Source: Gammaproteobacteria bacterium (GTDB taxonomy: Bacteria > Pseudomonadota > Gammaproteobacteria > Pseudomonadales > JAUIET01). From it: 64,000 nt of DNA. Below are positions 55,594 through 64,000 of this stretch, piece after piece (the first letter of the stretch is position 1; every line of letters begins with the position of its first letter). The notes below the pieces were generated by a model. It worked only from the letters and a program-made list of their open reading frames with translations. It was not told where the DNA came from and made no database searches. The stretch covers positions 310,001-374,000 of the forward strand of contig JAUIET010000001.1 in NCBI GenBank assembly GCA_030429735.1, given 5' to 3'. Made by a program: the position numbers and the translations under genes.

Positions 55594-57795
55594 ATGCAAT
55601 CGTTCAGAATGACAATTGTTACTACCTCAATAGCGGCAATTGTTATTGCCTGTGGTGGCGACCCTCACCCCAGTGGCTCCATAGCTGGTCAAGCACTACC
55701 CGCTTCACTGGTCGAGCAACGCGATGAACGCAGACAGGCTGTGATTAAACAACCGCGCGACCGGGCAGAATCGACGCGAATTTTGTTCGGTGACTTGCAC
55801 GTGCACAGCACTTATTCAGTAGATGCCTTCACACTCGAACTTCCGATGATGGGGCAGCAAGGCATTCACACTGTAGCCGACGCCTGTGACTTTGCGCGCT
55901 ACTGCGGACAACTTGACTTCTTCAGTTACAACGATCATTCAGAAGGCCTAACACCTAAGCACTGGCAAGCCACCAAAGATACTGTGCGCGCCTGCAACGC
56001 CAGTTCTGATGCTAACAATCCCGATCTGGTTGCATTTGCTGGTTGGGAGTGGACCCAAATGGCAACCGCAGCAAATGCGCACTGGGGGCATAAGAACGTT
56101 ATTTTTCCTGGCACAGACGATACAGAACTGCCCGCTCGCCCCATCAGCGCACGCATCACGCCGGAAGATCTTGGCGTGTTTGCGCTGTCACGGCAAAGTG
56201 GATCTGCGAAGTACATTGATCCATTGAATTGGAAGTCGTATGTCAACCTAATTCGATTGCTGGACGACATCGCAGCAGTTCCCGGGTGTGACACGAACAC
56301 CCATGTCAAGGACCTGCCGGTGAATTGTCACGAAAACGCACCAACTCCCGACATACTGTTTAGAAAGCTCGATGAATGGAATCTTGATCATTTGGTGATT
56401 CCGCACGGCAATACCTGGGGTGCATATACGCCACCCATGGCAACTTGGGACAAAGCACTTAGTTCTAAATACCACAACGACAGACAGCAGCCACTGCTTG
56501 AGATTATGTCAGGGCATGGCAATAGCGAAGAATTCAGACCCTATCAACAAGCTGTTGCTGACGAAAACGGCTTGGCCTGCCCTGCGCCACAAAACGGCTA
56601 CGTGCCCTGCTGTTGGCAGGCCGGTGAGATCATGCGCAAACGCTGTGCGGGTTTGGACGAGGAGGCGTGCAACAAACGAATTGAGCTTGCTCGTCAATAC
56701 GCGGTTGATGCAGGTAACCGCTATATCGGTGTTTTCCCGGATACCAGCGCGAACGATTGGCAACAGTGTGGCCAATGCACCGATTGTTTCAAGCCTGCAT
56801 TCAATCAGGTGTTCAAGGAGAGTTCGCAATACGCAATGGCGCTTAGTAATTTTGATGAGCGGGATGAAAACGGCAGACCGCAGCGCTTCAAGTTTGGTTT
56901 TATTGGCTCAACTGATGATCACACATCACGCCCGGGTACCGGTTACAAACAATATGAACGCCGAAAAATGACCATGGCCAGCGGAGTACGCAGTGACTTT
57001 TTTGGCAGCATTACATCACGCATGGCCGGCGAAATGATCGACCCGCAGATGCCGCAACAAGTAAACACTACAACACCTATTCCCGACATGGAACGTATGC
57101 AGAGCTTTTACTACCCAGGCGGCATAGTGGCTGTGCATGCTGAGAGTCGCCGCCGTGAAGACATCTGGGCAGCAATGAAGCGCAAGGAAGTCTACGGCAC
57201 CTCAGGTCCGAGAATACTGCTCTGGTTTGATCTGCTTAACGGGGCAGACGGACCCGCACCAATGGGCAGCAATCACTCTTTAGAACAAACACCAAGATTT
57301 GAAGTCAGGGCGATGGGGGCCTGGAAGCAACTTCCGGGTTGCCCTGCGGATACCAACGCATTAGATGGGCAAAGAAAGCAATACCTCTGTGCTGGCGAAT
57401 GCTTTAACCCGGCAGAGGAACGTGAAGTGATTAGTGCCATTGAAGTTGTACGCATTCGTCCACAGTACTTTCGTGGAGAGGCGTTAGAATCACTGATAGA
57501 AGACCCGTGGCGAACATTTTCATGCGCACCAAGCCAGGAAGGGTGCGTTGTGCAGTTTGAAGACGACGAGTTTCTCGAGTCTGGCAGAGATACGCTGTAC
57601 TACGTGCGCGCCTTGCAAGCTGCAACGCCGGCTATCAATGGCGGCAACCTGCGGCCTCAATACGACGCCAATGGCAAGCTCACTTCGATTGACCCTTGCT
57701 ATGGCGATTACCGCACAGACTTTAATGATGAATGCCTGGCGCCAGTGCAAGAACGAGCCTGGTCATCCCCTATATTTGTTGACCAGGGCCTTTGA
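55594..57795 (+). CDS. DUF3604 domain-containing lipoprotein
   Basis: [41 protein letters not shown]. Confidence 0.9.
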   Translation: MQSFRMTIVTTSIAAIVIACGGDPHPSGSIAGQALPASLVEQRDERRQAVIKQPRDRAESTRILFGDLHVHSTYSVDAFTLELPMMGQQGIHTVADACDFARYCGQLDFFSYNDHSEGLTPKHWQATKDTVRACNASSDANNPDLVAFAGWEWTQMATAANAHWGHKNVIFPGTDDTELPARPISARITPEDLGVFALSRQSGSAKYIDPLNWKSYVNLIRLLDDIAAVPGCDTNTHVKDLPVNCHENAPTPDILFRKLDEWNLDHLVIPHGNTWGAYTPPMATWDKALSSKYHNDRQQPLLEIMSGHGNSEEFRPYQQAVADENGLACPAPQNGYVPCCWQAGEIMRKRCAGLDEEACNKRIELARQYAVDAGNRYIGVFPDTSANDWQQCGQCTDCFKPAFNQVFKESSQYAMALSNFDERDENGRPQRFKFGFIGSTDDHTSRPGTGYKQYERRKMTMASGVRSDFFGSITSRMAGEMIDPQMPQQVNTTTPIPDMERMQSFYYPGGIVAVHAESRRREDIWAAMKRKEVYGTSGPRILLWFDLLNGADGPAPMGSNHSLEQTPRFEVRAMGAWKQLPGCPADTNALDGQRKQYLCAGECFNPAEEREVISAIEVVRIRPQYFRGEALESLIEDPWRTFSCAPSQEGCVVQFEDDEFLESGRDTLYYVRALQAATPAINGGNLRPQYDANGKLTSIDPCYGDYRTDFNDECLAPVQERAWSSPIFVDQGL

Positions 57796-57803
57796 CCACA
57801 TCG

Positions 57804-58682
57804 CTAACGCGTAAAAATTCTGCGCAGCATCGGGCCAATACCACGTTGCTCACTGCGGTAATCAAGCAATTCGTCAATCATTGACTCAAGTTGTGACGCC
57901 ACTTTGCCACGAATGGTCTTTAATTGCCGCTGGCTGGGTTCCCTACCTTCGAACTTCGAAAGATCAATCGGAGTACCAAATTGAATAAAACACTGTTGCG
58001 GTTTGGGCCAAAAGCTACCGAACAAACCGGCAGGTATTGGAGGCACCATGTCCGGACGTATATCTTTATCTAACAGCCCCAGCGTTCGCGCAATATTGGC
58101 CAGCGGGGTTTTCAACAAGTCTTCACCTTCAATACGGTGGTCAAAGAATTCATCGGGCCCAACCATTGCAACCGGCATAATCGTATAGCCATGCAATGCC
58201 GCCATCTTCACGAAGCCATAGCGCTCCTTCCATTGCAGGGTATAGCGCTGCGCCTGGGTCTTAGTTGCTTCATGCGCGCCGCCCGGATACACCAGCAAAT
58301 CTCTTCCATCTCGCATCAAAGCGCTGCACACGTCCGGATGGCCAAGCACCCCACCTTGCGAAAGAATGAAGTCTTCTGTCACTTTATTCCATAAGAACCG
58401 ATCACCCAGACCGCGCAGGAAGCGTCCCGTCTGCGCATACATTGTCGGGCCCAGCACCATGCCATCAAGCGCGAACAGGGAATGATTTCCTACAAACAGA
58501 CAGGGTTTGTCAGGCAAATTCTGCAGATCAAATAATTGAGGGTCGAAAACCCAGTCGATGTACTTGTAGGCACGAGCGTGAAAATCACCCTGTGGCTCGG
58601 TTAATGCAAGCGCCGACCGAATGTGCTGTCGCAGCCAGGCCTGGTCAAAAGGTCCATTGTTCTGTTTACTGTGTTTCCCCAT
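57804..58682 (-). CDS. Lysophospholipid acyltransferase family protein
   Basis: LFVGNHSLFALDG; VYPGGAHEA. Confidence 0.82.
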   Translation of the reverse strand: MGKHSKQNNGPFDQAWLRQHIRSALALTEPQGDFHARAYKYIDWVFDPQLFDLQNLPDKPCLFVGNHSLFALDGMVLGPTMYAQTGRFLRGLGDRFLWNKVTEDFILSQGGVLGHPDVCSALMRDGRDLLVYPGGAHEATKTQAQRYTLQWKERYGFVKMAALHGYTIMPVAMVGPDEFFDHRIEGEDLLKTPLANIARTLGLLDKDIRPDMVPPIPAGLFGSFWPKPQQCFIQFGTPIDLSKFEGREPSQRQLKTIRGKVASQLESMIDELLDYRSEQRGIGPMLRRIFTR

Positions 58683-58741
58683 CCTGCGATTATACGCTTA
58701 GAGCACCTAAATAAGGTCTGCCTAATCGAAAAGAGGAACCC

Positions 58742-60844
58742 ATGCCGGAAATAACCATAAAAAAACGCGCCTGCCACCTTTGCGAAGCCATATGTGGCCT
58801 TGATATTCACCTTCAGGGTGATGAAATTGTAGCGATAAAAGGCGACAAGGATGACCCTCTGTCGCGAGGGCACATTTGCCCCAAGGCTGTGGCCTTGCAA
58901 GACATTCACAATGATCCCGAACGTCTGCGTTGCCCGGTAAAACGCGTGGGCAATGACTGGCATGATATTGGCTGGGACGAAGCGCTTGATCTTGTTGCAT
59001 CCAAGGTAGCTGGAACCATCGCTGAGCATGGCGCCAATGCGATTGGCGTCTACGCCGGCAACCCCAGTGTGCATAACTATGGCAGCCTAACCCACCCTTC
59101 GCAGTTTTTGGGTTTGATTCGAACTCAGAATCGATTTTCCGCTACATCCGTTGACCAATTACCTCATCAATTGATGGCGTATTGGCTGTATGGCCACCAG
59201 TTGATGGTGCCTGTTCCTGACATAGATCGGTGTGATTATTTTTTGATGCTGGGTGCAAACCCTATGGCGTCGAACGGCAGCATAATGACGGTGCCTAATT
59301 TTCCCAGGCGATTAAAAGCCCTGCAGCAACGCGGTGGGCAATTACTGGTGGTTGACCCGCGCAAAACCGAAACGGCAGATCGGGCTGACGAGCATATTTT
59401 TGTTCGGCCAGGGACTGACGCTGCGTTTCTTGCCGCTATTGTGCATATTATTTTCCGCGATTCACTGCAAACCCTGGGTCGGCTTGCCGAATTCACAGAA
59501 GGTTTGGATCAATTACCCTCGCTATTTGATCAATTCACTCCCGCGGCCGTTGAACCGATAACCGGGATTTCTGCGGCCACGATAGAACGCATCGCAAACG
59601 ATTTTTGCACTGCAGAACGGGCTGTTTGCTACGGTAGGATGGGGTGTTCAACCCAGGAGTTCGGCACGCTGTGTCAATGGCTGACACAAGTTATCAATAT
59701 ATTGACCGGCAACCTGGACGAACCTGGCGGCATGATGCTAACCAACCCGGCAGTGGATATGATTGGCAACAGTAATGGCGGCGGGTTTGGTAAGCCCGGT
59801 CATTTCAACCGGTATCAAAGCCGTGTATCCGGCCTGCCGGAATTCGGCGGTGAACTGCCCGCCAGCTGCATGGCTGAAGAAATCACGACACCCGGCGAAG
59901 GGCAAATTAAGCTGATGATTACGTCAGCTGGAAACCCCGTGCTGTCCACTCCCTCAGGGCATACACTGGCTGGCGCATTGCAACAACTCGATTTTATGCT
60001 GAGCATAGATTTGTACATTAATGAGACCACTCAGTACGCAGACGTCATACTGCCACCTACCTCACCACTGGAGCACGATCATTACGATCTGATTTTTCAT
60101 CACTTTGCGGTGCGCAATACCAGCAAGTATTCGGCTCCCATATTTGAAAAATCTGAGGGCAGTTTGCACGACTGGGAGATTTTCACGCAGCTTGGCGAAC
60201 GGCTTGGCAAATTACTGGATAAAAAGCCTAAGCCTACTTTGCCGCCCGATCAGTTAATTGAGATGGGTCTACAAATTGGCCAATACGATCTCACACTGGA
60301 GCAGCTAAAAGAAACCCCGGAAGGGATTGATCTGGGTCCATTGCAATCGTGCATGCCGGAGCGTTTATTCACTGACAACAAACGCATTCATTGCCTGCCG
60401 GATGCCATGCCCGCCGAGCTGACACGCCTGGCTGATAGATTGTCGCGCAGCGACGAATCACTGCTGATGATCGGTCGACGCCACGTTCGAAACAACAATT
60501 CGTGGATGCATCAGTACCATAGGCTGATTAAGGGTGCGAACCGCTGCACTCTGCTGATCAACCCGGTTGATGCCCGGCAACAAGGCGTTTCTGAAGGAGA
60601 TATGGTAACGCTTGAAAATGAAGCAGGACGGATAACCTTGCCCGCCGAAATCAGTGACAGCATGATGCCTGGGGTAGTGTGTATGCCACACGGATTCGGA
60701 CACAAGGCTGAGAATGGACGGGTAAGTACCGCATCAGAAAATGCCGGCGTTAGTATGAACGATGTAATACCTGCTAACGCATACGATCCGTTGTCTGGCA
60801 ATGCAGCCGTAAATGGCGTGCCGGTTCAGCTTAGCTTAGCTTAG
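58742..60844 (+). CDS. Molybdopterin-dependent oxidoreductase
   Basis: N-terminal 4Fe-4S motif CHLCEAICGL...ICPKA; MopB fold sequence throughout. Confidence 0.9.
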   Translation: MPEITIKKRACHLCEAICGLDIHLQGDEIVAIKGDKDDPLSRGHICPKAVALQDIHNDPERLRCPVKRVGNDWHDIGWDEALDLVASKVAGTIAEHGANAIGVYAGNPSVHNYGSLTHPSQFLGLIRTQNRFSATSVDQLPHQLMAYWLYGHQLMVPVPDIDRCDYFLMLGANPMASNGSIMTVPNFPRRLKALQQRGGQLLVVDPRKTETADRADEHIFVRPGTDAAFLAAIVHIIFRDSLQTLGRLAEFTEGLDQLPSLFDQFTPAAVEPITGISAATIERIANDFCTAERAVCYGRMGCSTQEFGTLCQWLTQVINILTGNLDEPGGMMLTNPAVDMIGNSNGGGFGKPGHFNRYQSRVSGLPEFGGELPASCMAEEITTPGEGQIKLMITSAGNPVLSTPSGHTLAGALQQLDFMLSIDLYINETTQYADVILPPTSPLEHDHYDLIFHHFAVRNTSKYSAPIFEKSEGSLHDWEIFTQLGERLGKLLDKKPKPTLPPDQLIEMGLQIGQYDLTLEQLKETPEGIDLGPLQSCMPERLFTDNKRIHCLPDAMPAELTRLADRLSRSDESLLMIGRRHVRNNNSWMHQYHRLIKGANRCTLLINPVDARQQGVSEGDMVTLENEAGRITLPAEISDSMMPGVVCMPHGFGHKAENGRVSTASENAGVSMNDVIPANAYDPLSGNAAVNGVPVQLSLA

Positions 60845-60850
60845 CTTAGC
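60828..60850 (+). repeat. Pentanucleotide repeat (AGCTT)n overlapping the stop codon
   Basis: agcttagcttagcttagcttagc; the stop codon TAG lies within it. Confidence 0.9.
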
Positions 60851-60867
60851 ATGAAGCTGCCGGGTCC

Positions 60868-62484
60868 CTAACGACGAACTTGATAATCCGATTGCTTGAG
60901 ATCCCAGGTATTGGCACCTACCCCAATATCACGTAGCTTATACTTTTGTACTTTGTTGGTTGGTGTGTATGGCAGTTCGGTCACGAAATCCATATAACGT
61001 GGCACAAAATAATACGGCGCATTGTCATTCACAAATTCGCACAGCTGCTCAGCAGTGATCGATTCACCTTCTTTCACCACGATATCCACTTTCAGCTCGT
61101 GCTCTGATTCCACTTCAGCCGACGGGATTCCATAGGCCGCCACATCACTCACGCCTGGGAAACGGCGAAACACGCTTTCCACTTCCAGCGTGGAGATGTT
61201 TCTGCCGCCATATCGGACGGCGTCTTTCTTGCGATCAACAAAGAAATACGCGCCGGTTGCAGCGTCCTGTCGCGCCATGTCACCGGTCAAATACCATTCG
61301 CCCCGATACGCGTTTGCGGTCGCCTCGGGGTCATCGAAGTATCCGTTAAACAACAGATGCGGCTCCTTAGGCTTAATGCAAATCTCTCCAGGCTGACCTA
61401 CTTCTACTTCATTGCCGTCATCGTCGCACAGTTTCAGCTCAACATCCGGTGGCGGGAAACCCAGCGAGTAAACCGGCACATCATCACGCGCCTCGGGTTG
61501 CGTGGTGATCAGCTGTGATTCGCTCTGACCCAAGCCTACCCGGCATAACTCAAGATTAAAACGCTGCTCGAACTTTTTCCAAAGGTCCGGCGGAAACGGT
61601 ACCACCATCGCTTTTCGCAAGGTGGTCTTTGCGTCATCGTCGCGTTCTGGCTGGTTCCATAAAAACACTCCCATGGCCCCAATCAGAAAGGTCTGTGTTG
61701 CCTGAAATAATTCAATCCGTTCCCAAAAACCAGTGACCGAAAAGCGCGGTTCGATCACGCATGGAATGCCTTCCAGCAAGGCGCGATAGATAGCCGTTAT
61801 CCAGGCACCCGTATTAAACAAGGGCATTGCACAGTAAATGACATCGCCTTTGCGCGTTTCAAATATGATCGAAGCACCCTGAAAAATCGCTCTAATCCAG
61901 CCATTGTAATTTTGCATTACTCCCTTGGATTTTCCTGTAGTACCCGAGGTCCACAAAATGGCACAGTTGTCGCCATAGTGCTGGTCGCTGTAGTCTGACT
62001 GCAATGGTGGGTACTCAGTCAGGCTTGCGTAATCATGCATGCCATCGACGGGATCGGTCGTTTTATCGTTGATGCATATCCAAACCGGGATATCCAGTTG
62101 GCTTTTGATCTCGTCAATTCGTGCACAGTATTCCGTATCTGTCACAAATACTTTACAACGTGAGCGCTGCACAGAATCCAGTAACCATTCTCCCTTGTAA
62201 TCGGTGTTGATAGGCACCCAAACCGCACCCAGCTTGTTGGCTGCCAGGGCAAGCAATACAAATTCAGGGCGATTACCGGCATACAGACCAATACGGTCAC
62301 CTTTTTCAAGCCCTAGTTTGGCCAGGCCGGTGGCCAGCCTGTTGGTCACGTCATCCGCTTGTGCAAACGTGACGCGTATTTCCTCATTCACCAAAAACTC
62401 GGTATCACTGTTATTTTCAGCCTGCATGCGCAGAATTTTCGGAAAGATTCGCAGATCAGTGTCACTCAGGTCTGGCTTGTACAT
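60868..62484 (-). CDS. AMP-binding acyl-CoA synthetase/ligase
   Basis: CAILWTSGTTGKSKGVMQNYNGW; start placed at 62484 rather than 62661. Confidence 0.9.
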   Translation of the reverse strand: MYKPDLSDTDLRIFPKILRMQAENNSDTEFLVNEEIRVTFAQADDVTNRLATGLAKLGLEKGDRIGLYAGNRPEFVLLALAANKLGAVWVPINTDYKGEWLLDSVQRSRCKVFVTDTEYCARIDEIKSQLDIPVWICINDKTTDPVDGMHDYASLTEYPPLQSDYSDQHYGDNCAILWTSGTTGKSKGVMQNYNGWIRAIFQGASIIFETRKGDVIYCAMPLFNTGAWITAIYRALLEGIPCVIEPRFSVTGFWERIELFQATQTFLIGAMGVFLWNQPERDDDAKTTLRKAMVVPFPPDLWKKFEQRFNLELCRVGLGQSESQLITTQPEARDDVPVYSLGFPPPDVELKLCDDDGNEVEVGQPGEICIKPKEPHLLFNGYFDDPEATANAYRGEWYLTGDMARQDAATGAYFFVDRKKDAVRYGGRNISTLEVESVFRRFPGVSDVAAYGIPSAEVESEHELKVDIVVKEGESITAEQLCEFVNDNAPYYFVPRYMDFVTELPYTPTNKVQKYKLRDIGVGANTWDLKQSDYQVRR

Positions 62485-62570
62485 AGCGGATACTCTTATG
62501 ATGACCGTTGAATAGTGTACTCTGCGAATAAGCGGTCGTGTAAAGTCTTGCGATGATTTAACAGCAACCC

Positions 62571-64000
62571 ATGAAACCTCAACTATTTGTCTTTTTGATA
62601 TCCTCACTTCTGTTGGCCCCCGCCGCGATGACCAGGGGTGAAGTCTTGCCAGGTGTCGCAAACACCGAAGACGAGGAGCCTAAAGAGAGTGTTTATACGT
62701 TCAAGGAAAGCCCGGCCAACGCACTCAGGGTGCTGGAACAACTTCAGTCTGAATTTGATGTTAACGTCAGCGAAGACGAGCGCTCTTTGTTTGATGATGC
62801 CAGTGACGGTCGATTGGACAACTGGTCGCTGGCTGAGGCTGCCTTACTGGCATCAGGCATAGATGACGCAGTTCAGCGCCAGCGTTATCTTAAGCAGCTA
62901 AGCCGTCTTGGTGTGTCGGCAAAACGCGCAATCGAGGAAAACACTGACCAAGCACTTGGCCAGCAATTGCTGCGCTGGATGCACGAAAAGCCGCTAAAGT
63001 CCGGTTATTATGCTCAGCAAACTCTGCTCTCAACGACGCTGGATAAGGGCACCTATAACTGCGTTTCTTCTGCGGTGCTTTATGCCTTGCTTGGCAAAGA
63101 ACTGGGGCTGGATGTGCGTGGCGTAGAAGTACCAGATCATGCCTTTGCAAAAATAGCGACTGTCGATCAAGATATTGACGTAGAAACAACCACCGAGCAT
63201 GGTTACAACCCTGCGCGGTCTAGAAAGGCCGCCAGTAAATTCGCCGAGCGCACTGGCTTCGCCTACATCCCGGTATCCAGATCGCACCTGCGAAGAGAAA
63301 CGTCAGCATTAGGACTGATCGCACTGATCTACTATAACCGCGGCGTGGAGTACAGTTCGAGAGAAGAGCACTATACGGCGCTGCTTTATTACTTCCGCGC
63401 ACTCAGTTTAGACCAGGAAGCAGCGTCGGCAATCAAGAACGCGCTGGCGTCAATTTCCAACTGGGGCTTGCGGCTGGCCAAGTCCGGGGACTTTGACGGT
63501 GGCCTGAAAGTATTGAACGTTGGACTGAGCCTGGCACCGGAAGACAGAGGGTTGAAGCACAACAAGAAAGCGTTGTGGCAAATGCGCATCAACGACGCCA
63601 GGGACAATGGCTCGCGCGAGAAACTAATAGCCGTTTTGCGCGAGGCGGATGCCGCAATGCCAAACGCAAGATTCGCACAGCAGCTAGTGCATGCTCTGAT
63701 TCAGCCAGCCGAGCAAAAGGCAAAAATGGGCAACTGGGCAGAATCAGTCGAACTGTATGCGCTCGTTAGAAAGGAGTTTCCGACGAATCATATTTTGAAG
63801 CAGAACGAAGTTGCCACCTGGCATCAGTGGGCAAACCACTATCTCGAGCAAAACCGCTGGCAGGAAGCTCTGAACGTTTACGAAAAAGCGGTCAGGCAGC
63901 GACCCAAAACCAGCAGCTTTCAGCAAAACATTGCGTATGCTGGTCAACAAATGCTCGCAGAGCTTCGCCTGCCGGACGCAGCAACCAGGCAAGCAGTGGA
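62571..64000 (+). CDS. Secreted TPR-containing protein, 3' end truncated by window edge
   Basis: Open frame from ATG 62571 to the window end, MKPQLFVFLISSLLLAPAAMTRGEVLPG...; TPR-like repeats; missing from the ORF track because no stop is reached. Confidence 0.75.
   Translation, partial: MKPQLFVFLISSLLLAPAAMTRGEVLPGVANTEDEEPKESVYTFKESPANALRVLEQLQSEFDVNVSEDERSLFDDASDGRLDNWSLAEAALLASGIDDAVQRQRYLKQLSRLGVSAKRAIEENTDQALGQQLLRWMHEKPLKSGYYAQQTLLSTTLDKGTYNCVSSAVLYALLGKELGLDVRGVEVPDHAFAKIATVDQDIDVETTTEHGYNPARSRKAASKFAERTGFAYIPVSRSHLRRETSALGLIALIYYNRGVEYSSREEHYTALLYYFRALSLDQEAASAIKNALASISNWGLRLAKSGDFDGGLKVLNVGLSLAPEDRGLKHNKKALWQMRINDARDNGSREKLIAVLREADAAMPNARFAQQLVHALIQPAEQKAKMGNWAESVELYALVRKEFPTNHILKQNEVATWHQWANHYLEQNRWQEALNVYEKAVRQRPKTSSFQQNIAYAGQQMLAELRLPDAATRQAV

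Overview
64 kb of gammaproteobacterial-type chromosome, mostly ordinary housekeeping: an RND efflux operon and an outer-membrane factor; tag; greA-carB-carA; dapB-dnaJ-dnaK-grpE; hrcA, recN, fur, bamE, rnfH, ratA, smpB. From about 42.9 kb there are photolyase, amidohydrolase, flavoprotein, MerR/metal permease, molybdopterin oxidoreductase and acyl-CoA ligase genes. The most unusual segment is 37.1-42.9 kb. It holds three tandem 117-bp hairpin repeats that abut the 5' end of the tmRNA gene (ssrA). The tmRNA is interrupted in its T-loop by a ~258-nt group I intron. A LAGLIDADG homing endonuclease ORF lies outside the intron, just past the tmRNA terminator. An hsdM fragment follows, then a heat-shock cassette (YfdX, membrane-anchored Hsp20, RpoH-like sigma factor, Hsp20), then a 129-bp imperfect palindrome. 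A second unusual signal is a ~290-bp interleaved inverted-repeat structure between dnaK and dnaJ whose two hairpins have complementary loops. All calls come from reading the sequence and the supplied ORF track; no searches or folding programs were run.
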